Assembly (NCBI GenBank): GCA_026770575.1
Contig: MU657410.1
Location: 15,569-32,173 of the forward strand
Direction: 5' to 3'
Source of the DNA: Pelagophyceae sp. CCMP2097
Taxonomy: Eukaryota; Sar; Pelagophyceae
DNA length: 16,605 bases
Part shown: in pieces, positions 1-7,226 of the stretch
Layout of the letters: every line of letters starts with the position of its first letter
How positions within the stretch are numbered: the stretch's first letter is position 1
Translations under genes and position numbers: made by a program
Notes under the pieces: model-generated
What the model saw: only the letters and a program-made list of their open reading frames with translations
Told to the model about the DNA's origin: nothing
Database searches by the model: none

Positions 1-258
1 CCATTGAAGCCGATGCTGCAGTACTTTTGGAAGTGCCGGTGCATGCAGGAGCACTGGGAGCGCATGCACGCGACGATCACCATGCCCGCGTCGCTGGTGG
101 CCGACCTCCAGATCGGGGCCGATGAGCGCGCCGAGATCAAGAAGTTCAAGGCGGCGTCGGCGGCGTCCCAGACCAAGAAGCGCCGCCGCAGCGCCGCTGC
201 CGCGGCGCCGGGGGTGGCCGCGAACAAAGCGCGCCAGCAGCAGTCCGACCAGCGATAG
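1..258 (+). CDS. 3' end of an unrecognised GC-rich protein (partial)
   Basis: The frame is open from the first base and ends at TAG 256-258, giving about 85 C-terminal residues. The first third has a Trp/Cys/His-rich patch (YFWKCRCMQEHWERMH). The last third is lysine/arginine- and alanine-rich and holds a KKRRR cluster that could serve as a nuclear localisation signal. GC content and codon choice differ sharply from the AT-rich virus that starts about 50 bp downstream, so this is host or host-like DNA. I do not recognise the family. It could be a host gene or the C-terminus of a transposase. The true start lies left of the window. Confidence 0.45.
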   Translation, partial: PLKPMLQYFWKCRCMQEHWERMHATITMPASLVADLQIGADERAEIKKFKAASAASQTKKRRRSAAAAAPGVAANKARQQQSDQR

Positions 259-361
259 AACACGGGGCCGCGCTGAGTCGTCGCCGCCGGGCGCAACCCA
301 GTGGCGGTTCGGGTTTTCTAAAAAAAGAAATTTTCCACCAAGCAATAATTGGGTTCGGCGC

Positions 362-901
362 TTAAAATTCTAGTCTAGTTAGTGTCATGTGGTTCCGCGC
401 TGCGTTTTTGCGTGCCCCTTGCCCTGCGTGATTATTGAATCGAAGTCCTCCATTGATTTTTTGGATACCATCCAATCCATTGATTGTCAATAGATTTGTT
501 TCAGGGAAATAATTCACCCCGGATGAGGGGCGATTCGCCATGGAGGCTATTTCATTGCGTATGAGTTGTGATGATGTGGCTAATTTTATTTTTGTATCAA
601 TGACTTCTTTGGGGTAATATATGGGACCTATTTCGTCTTTGCTGATGAATGACTCATTTAATGATACAACATTATCTACAACTTCTATGCCTCTCCCAGA
701 ATTAAATGAAACAGGAACAATATTTCGTATTTTTTCATCAATTTCATTATTTATTTCTGTTTCTGTGAATGTGTCCAGATTTTCAAACATATTTGTTATA
801 ACGTTATCCTCGATACTTATACCAAATCCGGCCGTGTATTCCAAAATTTCTGGAGCACTTGTCACAGGTCGGATAACGCTTCTTTTTGACTGTATCGACA
901 T
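362..901 (-). CDS. Fibre-like virion protein of the PLV
   Basis: An intact 179-codon ORF with ATG at 899-901. It contains two spaced repeats of the form Gly-x-Gly-Ile-x-hydrophobic-x-Asp-Asn-Val-hydrophobic (GFGISIEDNVITN near residue 25 and GRGIEVVDNVVSLN near residue 70). A looser third stretch (LLTINGLDGIQKINGG) lies near residue 136. Such short Gly/Asp-Asn turns between beta strands resemble shaft repeats of trimeric fibres of adenoviruses and phages. It is the last gene of the minus-strand run, 42 bp after the capsid gene, where PLVs often place accessory virion genes. The assignment rests on repeat pattern and position, not on a recognised family. It is the only PLV gene here without visible damage. 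Confidence 0.5.
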   Translation of the reverse strand: MSIQSKRSVIRPVTSAPEILEYTAGFGISIEDNVITNMFENLDTFTETEINNEIDEKIRNIVPVSFNSGRGIEVVDNVVSLNESFISKDEIGPIYYPKEVIDTKIKLATSSQLIRNEIASMANRPSSGVNYFPETNLLTINGLDGIQKINGGLRFNNHAGQGARKNAARNHMTLTRLEF

Positions 902-943
902 ATATATTTTTTATTTTTATTTTTGTTTTTATTTTAAATAAGA
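902..943 (-). promoter_or_regulatory. A-rich leader before the fibre-like gene
   Basis: The 42 bp between the capsid stop and the fibre ATG are almost pure A/T. On the minus strand they are a run of A-rich blocks ending in TATAT just before ATG. The spacer is too short for much else, so it probably held the upstream gene's 3' signal and this gene's promoter. No defined motif can be proven. Confidence 0.25.
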
Positions 944-2305
944 TTACATAACATTAGTCCAGAGTGCTTGCGGACCTGTCATATCAAGAACCAATGCCTG
1001 TCGATACGTGGATAAAACGTGTAATTGTACAGGTCTATCTGCTTTATCACTGAATGACATAACCAATCCTGTTGTTGTCGCGAGCGTTGAAATGCCGGAA
1101 CAAATATGCGCGGTTCCTTTCACACTACACACGTTTAAACACACCTTAAACATTAAGATTATACCTTTAGACACATCATAAGCATTTTGTGAAAATTTCT
1201 CGCGATTCAGACCAATGGGTAAATTATGTGTTCCCATTATTCCTGATGCGATCATAGACATCGCCTGACATTCTGATATTGAAGCCGGCACTTCTCTAAG
1301 TGCCTGAACGAGAACCCCCCCCAACAAGTACACCATATTTAGTTAAGTGATTTTAAATGAAAATTGTATTAATATCATTGGTTATTGGATCAACATCCGA
1401 TGTACTTGGCGTCTGTATAATGCTGATTTCTTCTAATGAGCGAACACCAAGACCCAAGTTGATGGAATGATTTGAACCAGGGTTCGCTGGGATTTGATAC
1501 TGGTTGTATATATAGTTGGTACAATCAATTTTATATTTACCCACCATACCCTCCATAAGAGAGTCAACGACCTCTTTGGGAGGTTGAAGCATACTTAACA
1601 TCATTTCGACTTCGTCAATTACTAAAGATTTATTCGATAATCCAGTTTTTAAATTGTATTGAACAAACCTGACTAAGTAAAATCGCAAAGAGTATATGCG
1701 ACATCGATATCAGATGCGGAGAAGAGAGGTAAATGAATACCGCCGCTAAAACATGAAGCATGTTTGCTAATTTCGTCACATAGAATAATTGATTCGCCCT
1801 TTTTTAGGGTAAGTCCACGGTCACCTTGGGAGCCTTGTGGCAATGGGAGTGGCGGCTCTTGAACTGATGGGAGTTTATCAGGTTGAGCGCCGCTTAAAGA
1901 GGCGACTACCGATGTCAAAGTTTGTGTTCTTTTTTCTTGAGAGATTCTCCATATACCGTAGCCTCTACGCGATGACATAGTGCTTCCCTGCTGTGCAACT
2001 TCGATATCAGTAAACATGGTCGCATATCCGGATGGACTAAATGCGTAATCATGATCACTTTTATAAGTGATACGAACTTTCTGAAAAGAATTCTCGCAAT
2101 CCAAGAAAGTATTTGATTGGAGTCCTGGAATTTTATACCGAATAGTGGAGTTTGAAGTGAACCCAGCCTGTTGATTGATCGGATTCAGTCGCGTAATATA
2201 ACTTTGTATAGGCGGAGACTGCCTGGCGCCGATGCCAAGTAGTTTGTGTGATAGAGAAGGTTTAGAAATTCCATGGTCAGAGGGATACATATACATACAA
2301 AACAT
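944..2305 (-). pseudogene. MCP: PLV major capsid protein, double jelly-roll type, broken by two frameshifts
   Basis: The gene spans about 454 codons, a normal size for PLV capsid proteins. The N-terminal 210 codons (2305 to 1673) have a strand-rich start, with FLDCENSFQKVRITY resembling the first jelly-roll strands of PLV/virophage capsids. A frameshift near 1680 moves to a second frame (1688-1353), which includes the LPANPG-like loop and a 'VRSLEEISI' strand as in the second jelly roll. Another shift near 1340-1352 returns to the first frame (1336-944), which holds the C-terminal strands (SGISTLATTTGL, VQLHVLSTYRQALVLD). Some residues may be missing at the second break. It begins at ATG 2303-2305 after an AT-rich 5' spacer. 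The family call rests on fold-like pattern, length and context. Confidence 0.7.
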
Positions 2306-2491
2306 AAAATTTTTAAATTATTCTATATTAAACGGTAGGGAGTTTTTTACTTTCTTTAGATCAGACAACTTTATCTTTTCTATCCCCCTTTTTCTATCTT
2401 TTTGATAAAATTATCTGGTTTTTTTTTGAAAAAATCCCCGTGTCTCTAATAAATTCCCCTGCGGCATACACTGGGGTAGTAAATTCGCTTT
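2306..2491. other. Spacer upstream of the capsid gene
   Basis: An AT-rich 186-bp spacer between the small basic protein gene and the capsid gene. It has T-runs on the plus strand (near 2345, 2395, 2420-2428) and a TTTAATATAG-like stretch just upstream of the capsid ATG on the minus strand that could act as a TATA element. No ORF of note is present. Confidence 0.3.
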
Positions 2492-2769
2492 TTATTTCGC
2501 GTTGTAAATGGTTACTAATTCAGAAACTGTTTTAAGTCCCCCTCCAAAAGATTTTACAACTTTGCCCACTTTTTGCGCTATGTCCTTTTTGGGGGTGCTT
2601 CTTGTAATTTTTGATTTTTATTACGGTACTTTGACTGCTTTGAACGATTTCTTTTTTAGTACGATTATCGACTGTATATGTTCTCAAAGGTGTGATATTA
2701 GTTGTAAAACAATTTTGCATGCATTCGATCTTGGTGCTCTAATATTTCTTTTCGAGTTTGGGGAAACAT
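2492..2769 (-). pseudogene. Small basic PLV protein, broken by two frameshifts
   Basis: Three successive minus-strand frames each look coding over part of the span. The N-terminus starts at ATG 2767-2769 (MFPQTRKEILEHQDRMHAKL). The middle (about 2715-2590) is Thr/Lys-rich. The C-terminus (about 2595-2492) is a Gly/Val/Lys-rich amphipathic tail (QKVGKVVKSFGGGLKTVSEL) ending at TAA 2492-2494. The total is about 92 codons. It lies directly upstream of the capsid gene, where PLVs and polintons keep minor virion genes. The basic amphipathic tail is of the sort seen in membrane-active or DNA-binding virion peptides. The exact role is unknown. The overlapping 93-codon plus-strand frame is a shadow. 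Confidence 0.45.
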
Positions 2770-2794
2770 TATGTTATATTATATATTAATTAAA

Positions 2795-3320
2795 TCATCG
2801 CCCTGGAATCCTTCCGAAATTAATATTTTGATTAAAAGGAAAATTACAATTTAACTCGGGTCGGCTTAGAACATCGGTTCGTCCATGGAAGGAATCTGCT
2901 CTATTTATCTGATGAACATCTACAAGAGTGTTTTATATAGATGATACATTGAATCGATAATTTATCAATCCTGTGCTCTCTCTTTGCATATGTGAATTGA
3001 AAAATGACTGAAATTTGATGTCTATCTGGTATAAAAATGCTTCCATCATCTGAGTGAAGTGTTTCAGATAGTTGATTCGTTGACTGATGGAGGATTTTTG
3101 CGTGTAAAATCGGTTCAACAGCATTTTAGTATATATATGAACCAAACTAATTGGCGATTTGTACTTGAGCCACACGATGGATGATATCCGCATTCGTTCG
3201 TTCTATCGGTAAAGTTTCTCGTGTGGATATATTAAGGTTATGTTGATTTTCTTGTAAATCGCATGATGTTAAACTTTCTGCTGTAAATCTATATACACAT
3301 CGATCAATATTTAAAAGATC
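2795..3320 (-). pseudogene. Unrecognised PLV gene, broken (possibly minor capsid)
   Basis: Coding character is visible in two frames. The first runs from just after TAG 3321-3323 to a TAG near residues VAQVQIAN, in the frame used by the helicase tail (for example RETLPIERTNADIIHRVAQ). A frameshift near 3140-3170 leads to a second frame with ...MMEAFLYQIDIKFQSFFN..., an in-frame TAA at 2933-2935, and a continuation rich in Asn/Arg that stops at TGA 2795-2797. I do not recognise the family. Its place between helicase and capsid would suit a minor capsid (penton) protein, but no diagnostic motif is visible. It may be a separate gene or a continuation of the upstream frame, because no ATG separates them. 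Confidence 0.45.
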
Positions 3321-3581
3321 CTACACTGTACTTTCTATAATTGTAATCGAACTAAAATTGTTTGTTTTTTTAGAAATAAGAAATTTTAAAGTCAACGGAC
3401 CGAAGGATATTTTAACAGTACCAAAATTATTGACGTTTTGCTTATCAAACCCCTCATTCAGACGATTAACTATGTCTTCTGCATAAAAAGACCCTTTAAA
3501 AAAAATATATATATGACTCCTCCCTCACTCCATTTGTTGATAAAAGACTATAACTCACCTGTACATCTTTGGGTACGTTAT

Positions 3582-4162
3582 AAGGGGGGGTCAACATGAA
3601 TGGGATTCCAGTTAGCGATAAATTCTTCGGTCCACAAGAAGTTTTGTGTGCCGTTATTTGTCCCTGGAGACGCCCCTTGCGGAGAAAAGATCCCCGACGT
3701 CGAGAGTTTGTTTACGGTCTCGGTCCGCCGAGCGTGAATCCGTTTTCAAGAATAAAACGGTGTGAAACTTGACACTATTTCCTTGTAATTGCGGATTTGC
3801 ATGGGCGTTTTAAGTGAAATGAAACCCATAACTTACAAAATGGAGCCCATAGCCTACATTTTGGGCCTTATTTCTCACCTCCACAGGGCACTAGGTCGGG
3901 CTTTGGTGTGGCCAGGGCCTACAGCCGGCCCTAGCGAAGCGGCAGCGAGGCTGAACTCAGACGATGACAATAGAGAATTACCTCAAACCAGCTTTTGGCG
4001 ACCCCAAAATCGAGATTGCGCGTAGGGTTCGCGTAAAACGGGAGAGTTCAGCGTCCAGCCCGACACCTTGGGTCGGCCCGGACATGTCAAGCCACTCCAA
4101 GCCTCACCAAACGTCCTGTGGAGGTGAGAAAATGAGCGGCAGTTTCATGTTGACCCCCCCTT
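3582..4162. mobile_element. Non-autonomous element with perfect 19-bp terminal inverted repeats
   Basis: The left end AAGGGGGGGTCAACATGAA (3582-3600) is exactly inverted at 4144-4162. A tetramer GTAC lies directly outside the right end (4163-4166) and 5 bp outside the left end (3573-3576), a possible but imperfect target duplication. The interior is richer in GC than the surrounding virus and encodes no recognisable transposase, so it is MITE-like. It forms the core of the insertion that interrupts the helicase gene. The TTATAA next to the left end is not matched on the right, which weighs against a piggyBac assignment. Confidence 0.75.
3871..4131. repeat. Internal 17-bp inverted repeat within the MITE-like element
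   Basis: TTTCTCACCTCCACAGG at 3871-3887 is perfectly inverted at 4115-4131, with about 227 bp between the arms. The outer arm of the right copy lies only 12 bp inside the terminal repeat, whereas the left copy is 270 bp inside. This suggests a nested or rearranged second set of ends. Confidence 0.7.
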
Positions 4163-5889
4163 GTACCTGAATCTTTCCCTTCTAAATATTTCAGAATTAA
4201 CAAGTGCACGAATGTCATCTGAAACTGAATTGAATCTATTTCTTCGTTTATATGCGGATCGGCTTTTAATTCAACTTCTTTATTCTCGGGATTTTCAACG
4301 TATGTTTTGGTATATGATACAACACGGATACGGTTATCGAGGGCGTCATCATATGGCTTGATTTACGGAAGGTCGTTTGCACATATCAAAGTTAAAAATT
4401 CGACTTTGAATGTACACTCCGCTTTACAATGATCTCTGCCTTCAAGAACATCCCCTCCAGATGATAAGGATTTAGTAGCATTTCCATTCAGTGCTGAGAC
4501 ACTATTGATTTCGTTTGATATAATAATCCTTTTATTCTCTTTCAACATAATCCACCTGTTCTGGGCAGCCATGTCTTGACCAGTCTGTTTATAAGCAAGA
4601 TTATTGGCATTGAAACTGTCGCAGTACCCCCCAAGACTCATCGACAATGCACGAGATAGCGTCGACTTGCCTGTATTTCCATACCCTCAGGCAAATATAC
4701 AATTCTTCATCACATCGCCCGCTTAACCACGACTCAAATTATATATAACCCAATCACCAACTTCTTGACCCAATAGATCGTAAAATAGACATTTTTCAAT
4801 TGAAGCACGATAAACGCCCTCATCCTTTGCGTCTTCAAAATCGTGGGGGATTGTGTATGTGAAAACGATGTCAAGATAATGAGGATAATCAGGATATTTA
4901 TAAAATATGAAAGTCTTTAGATTGAGAAAACCGTTCTTAAACAGCAACATCCCCAACGACGAATTTTCGGTTCGTTTAATCCAATCATTGTCGGTACATA
5001 AAGAAGGCATTTCGATAAGAATTTTATTTTTTAAATCAGATGTAATCCCATAAGATATTTTCTGGGCAAGCCTTGAATTTTTCCGTTTCTTTGTCATACA
5101 CACTCTTCCATAATACGTTTGTATATTGACTTAATTTTTTTCGCATAACTGAGACGTCAGTTGTCCATATACCACAATCAAACACGTATAAATTACCCTG
5201 GCAAAATTTCCAATGTGGATATAACGAAAATAATTTTTGAGTTGCTTCCAAGTCCGACTGAACAAACTATCGGTCGTTTTCAACCGGTTCATTCTCGTCA
5301 AAATCATCGGGTACACATAATGTATCATTGTGATTTTTATATGCGAGTTTCATATTTAATTCGGGCATCATTAAATCTACGTCATTTAAGACATCATTCA
5401 AAAATTCATTATCATCGTATTTATTGCCATAAATTAACATTCCATCAGAACATAAAACTGCTATTTTAATTCCTTTGAGATTCATCACATGCGGCATGTG
5501 TTGCAGTATAATTTTCTCAAATTGGCAAACTATGCGATTTGCTGCGCAACCGTTATAATAATAATAAAAAACAGCCGATAGCATATCCAGAATATCCTAA
5601 TATTTTCCGTTGTTGACGATTTGTTTCTGAATAGTTTTCATCTCCTAGTCGTAATTTTTTAAATGGTCAGACATGCCTATCTTGCGGGTTACCTTATCCA
5701 TATTTGTAGCGACAAGGTATGCACGTTTTCCGGCTTTTCTATTTTCAAAATATGAAAGGCATTCTTCGCGGATATTGACATAACTTTCCTGTTGCGGGCA
5801 AGCAATATTGTATGTGGTTTGTTTTTAAATGCTTATTCTTCAAGGAAATTTACTAAGAATACTCTTCTCTCTCTGTTCTAATAATAAAT

Positions 5890-6032
5890 AAAGGTAGGGG
5901 GTAGGGGGTATGACATTGATATTGAAAAGTACACGCAAGGGAATTTATTATTTACAATTATTTACAAAAGTAAATTTATTGCAAGAGGATGGCTGAAAAT
6001 CAATGTCCTACCTCCTACCTCCTACCTTTTTT
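5890..6032. repeat. GGTAGG-ended hairpin element, copy 1
   Basis: The element begins AAAGGTAGGGGGTAGG and ends with CCTACCTCCTACC followed by T-rich sequence, so the ends are inverted repeats. The inner parts of the ends pair as GACATTGAT with ATCAATGTC. The centre holds TTATTTACAATTATTTACAA. No coding capacity. It lies just beyond the 5' end of the recognisable helicase coding. Confidence 0.7.
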
Positions 6033-6080
6033 GATTTCAATAATTACATACCACATACCAGTTCACGACGTATGACTTAT
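6033..6080. repeat. Spacer module B, copy 1
   Basis: An AT-rich module containing AATTACATACCACATACCAG, repeated at 6881-6926 directly after hairpin copy 3. The pairing of module and hairpin shows that larger units were duplicated, not only the hairpins. Confidence 0.6.
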
Positions 6081-6311
6081 AGAGTGTTTGCTTTCTTCAT
6101 CAATTTTAATTCTTCTTTGAAAGTTTTTTTAAGTTTTTACATTCATTTGTAAAAACTATTATCTGTGCTTTCGTTAAATTATTTTCGGATTAACCTGAAT
6201 CTTCATTTACGATTGTTCCAGATTTCGCAAAACCATATTTTTTTCGATCTTACTTATTCTTTCTTCAAGCAAATACTCCGCAAACAATTGTTTATCACTT
6301 CGCTTAACCAT
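6077..6311 (-). pseudogene. Relic of a small charged coiled-coil-like protein
   Basis: It starts at ATG 6309-6311 and reads 34 codons with heptad-like spacing and many Lys/Glu (LFAEYLLEERISKIEKNMVL) before a TAA. Coding-like pieces in neighbouring frames continue to about 6077 and end with a Lys-rich stretch and TAA 6077-6079. The ORF is short and damaged. The family is not recognised. It lies on the same strand as the PLV genes and between hairpin copies 1 and 2, so it may be a small viral gene. Confidence 0.35.
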
Positions 6312-6360
6312 ACATATATTATATATATTATATATTTAAATTATATTCAAGCATTAAATA

Positions 6361-6434
6361 CTCGTGGGGGCAATGAACCGAATAAATATTCCACAACACA
6401 AAGAAACTCCAATAAACTTAAAAAGGTGGCGAAT
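6361..6434. repeat. Spacer module C, copy 1
   Basis: CTCGTGGGGGCAATGAA followed by an A-rich stretch with AAAGAAACTCCAATAAACTT and ending AAAGGTGGCGAAT. A close copy lies at 6928-7003, where the final part forms one arm of the 25-bp inverted repeat. Confidence 0.65.
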
Positions 6435-6514
6435 TGCCCAAAAATCGCCTTATATCATGGGATTTGACTTATAATACTCTCCTCTCTCTTTATAAAAAAT
6501 TATATTAATAAAAT

Positions 6515-6663
6515 AAAAGGTAGGAGGTAGGGGAGGGGGTAGGACATTGATATTGAGAAGTACACGCAAGGGAATTAATTATTTACAATTATTTACAAAA
6601 GTTAATTTATTATAAGAGGATTACTGAATATCAATGTCGTACTTCCTACCTCCTACCTTTTTT
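6515..6663. repeat. GGTAGG-ended hairpin element, copy 2
   Basis: Same structure as copy 1. The left end AAAAGGTAGGAGGTAGG and a right end TCCTACCTCCTACC-like run are inverted, with GACATTGATATT facing AATATCAATGTC. The core matches copy 1 closely. It is preceded by a pyrimidine-rich ACTCTCCTCTCT segment also found before copies 1 and 3. Confidence 0.75.
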
Positions 6664-6736
6664 AAATGCCTGTTCTTCATGGGAATTGAATAAGAATTAC
6701 TCTCCTCTCTATATTAAAACATTATATTGATCGAAT

Positions 6737-6880
6737 AAAAGGTAGGAGGTAAGGGGTAGGACTTTCAAATATAGAAGTACAAGCAAGGGAATAAATTATT
6801 TACAATTATTTACAAAAGTTATTTTATTATAAGAGGATAGCTGAAGTTCAATGTCCTACCTCCTACCTCCTACCTTTTTT
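6737..6880. repeat. GGTAGG-ended hairpin element, copy 3
   Basis: Third copy, with AAAAGGTAGGAGGTAAGG at the left and a TCCTACCTCCTACC run at the right. The inner left end has diverged (TTTCAAATATAG in place of CATTGATATTGA), while the core ATTTACAATTATTTACAAAAG is kept. It is separated from copy 2 by only about 73 bp. Confidence 0.75.
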
Positions 6881-6926
6881 GATTTTAATAATTACATACC
6901 ACATACCAGATCACGATACGACTTAT
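6881..6926. repeat. Spacer module B, copy 2
   Basis: Second copy of the AATTACATACCACATACCAG module, directly after hairpin copy 3. Here it is joined to module C (6928-7003), whereas in the first array several hundred bases separate B from C. Confidence 0.6.
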
Positions 6927-6988
6927 TCTCGTGGGGGCAATGAAAAGAAAGAAATATTCCACATCACAAAGAAACTCCAATAAACTTA

Positions 6989-7061
6989 AAAAAGTGGCGA
7001 ATAGCATATAATGACTTTTTTCTTATAGAGTATATCCATTATATGCGATTCGCCACTTTTT
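6989..7061. repeat. 25-bp inverted repeat (hairpin) containing GTGGCGAAT
   Basis: The left arm 6989-7013 (AAAAAGTGGCGAATAGCATA...) is inverted at 7037-7061 with one mismatch, around a 23-nt A/T-rich loop. The left arm is the tail of module C. The other module C copy at 6422-6434 lacks the partner arm. Confidence 0.75.
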
Positions 7062-7129
7062 GAAAATCACGATAACCCCGGGTTACTATCATCCCCCAAA
7101 TATAACTGTCAACTATCCCGATTTTTTTT

Positions 7130-7226
7130 TTAAAATGACGATAAGATGGCAATATCCGCCTCCGTGAATATAGGGACTGATTTAAATCTTTTGAATTTTT
7201 CAATCAGAACAATTTTAGTTTCGGGA
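7130..7226 (-). pseudogene. C-terminal coding relic at the edge of the AT-rich block
   Basis: About 31 codons are open on the minus strand and end at TAA 7130-7132, containing KFKRFKSVPIFTEADIAILS. The frame loses coding character exactly where composition switches to GC-rich DNA near 7227, so it looks like the end of a viral gene cut by the junction. No family can be assigned from so short a piece. Confidence 0.3.

Larger units (their letters stand above)
3494..4166 (-). mobile_element. 673-bp GT...AG insertion in the helicase gene (introner-like)
   Basis: On the minus strand the upstream coding frame ends ...GAT TCA G at 4167. The insertion starts GTACAA (4166-4161) and ends TTTTTTAAAG (to 3494). 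Coding resumes GG TCT TTT TAT at 3493. Deleting 4166-3494 joins the two parts in phase, and without deletion the frame stops. A second good donor, ACAG|GTGAGT (intron start 3558), lies near the exit end and would give a 65-bp intron to the same acceptor. The 18 nt between that donor and the preceding GTAC are also in frame. An alternative is a transposon with GTAC flanks inserted beside a short intron. Splicing is inferred; no transcript is seen. Confidence 0.5.
362..5823 (-). mobile_element. Degraded endogenous polinton-like virus (partial)
   Basis: This is an AT-rich block in GC-rich surroundings, with all recognisable genes on the minus strand. The order is D5/SF3 helicase, unknown gene, small basic protein, major capsid protein and fibre-like protein. 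A double-jelly-roll-type capsid together with an SF3 helicase is the signature of PLVs and virophages. Nearly every gene carries stops or frameshifts, so it is an old, inactive copy. I found no integrase, protein-primed polymerase, FtsK/HerA packaging ATPase or cysteine protease, and no clear terminal inverted repeat pairing the two edges. The AT-rich DNA continues to about 7226 and may be the rest of the same insertion. Confidence 0.8.
3321..5823 (-). pseudogene. D5/SF3-type primase-helicase of the PLV, degraded and interrupted by an insertion
   Basis: Genome-replication helicase of the virophage/PLV type. The N-terminal part (5823-5267) holds TAG codons at 5645-5647, 5597-5599 and 5267-5269. 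A D5_N-like segment follows (GNLYVFDCGIWTTD, near 5190), then a frameshift near 5090-5100. Next come the pre-helicase region, TAA 4723-4725, TGA 4687-4689 immediately before the Walker A motif GYGNTGKST (4660-4686), the Walker B-like IIISNEIN, and the sensor motif LICANDLP ending at TAA 4363-4365. The same frame continues (DDALDNRIRVV, typical of SF3 arginine-containing C-terminal motifs) to 4167. There a 673-bp insertion begins, and the gene resumes at 3493 with FYAEDIVNRLNEGF and runs to TAG 3321-3323. That TAG may be the natural stop or another lesion. Confidence 0.8.

Noticed and set aside
2508..2789. 93-codon hydrophobic plus-strand frame
   Set aside because: It overlaps the minus-strand small basic protein, whose Lys/Gly-rich coding gives a Phe/Thr/Leu-rich complement. 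The other viral genes are all on the minus strand.
3578..4168. piggyBac-type TTAA/TTATAA insertion
   Set aside because: TTATAA occurs only at the left border; the right border reads TTGTAC. The duplication is not supported.
3321..5647. Stop-codon reassignment in the PLV genes
   Set aside because: TAA, TAG and TGA all interrupt the frames, and frameshifts occur as well. Ordinary decay explains them better.
5890..6880. CRISPR-like array from the three regularly repeated units
   Set aside because: The units are ~145 bp with inverted ends and related spacers, in eukaryotic DNA. There is no short direct repeat with unique spacers.
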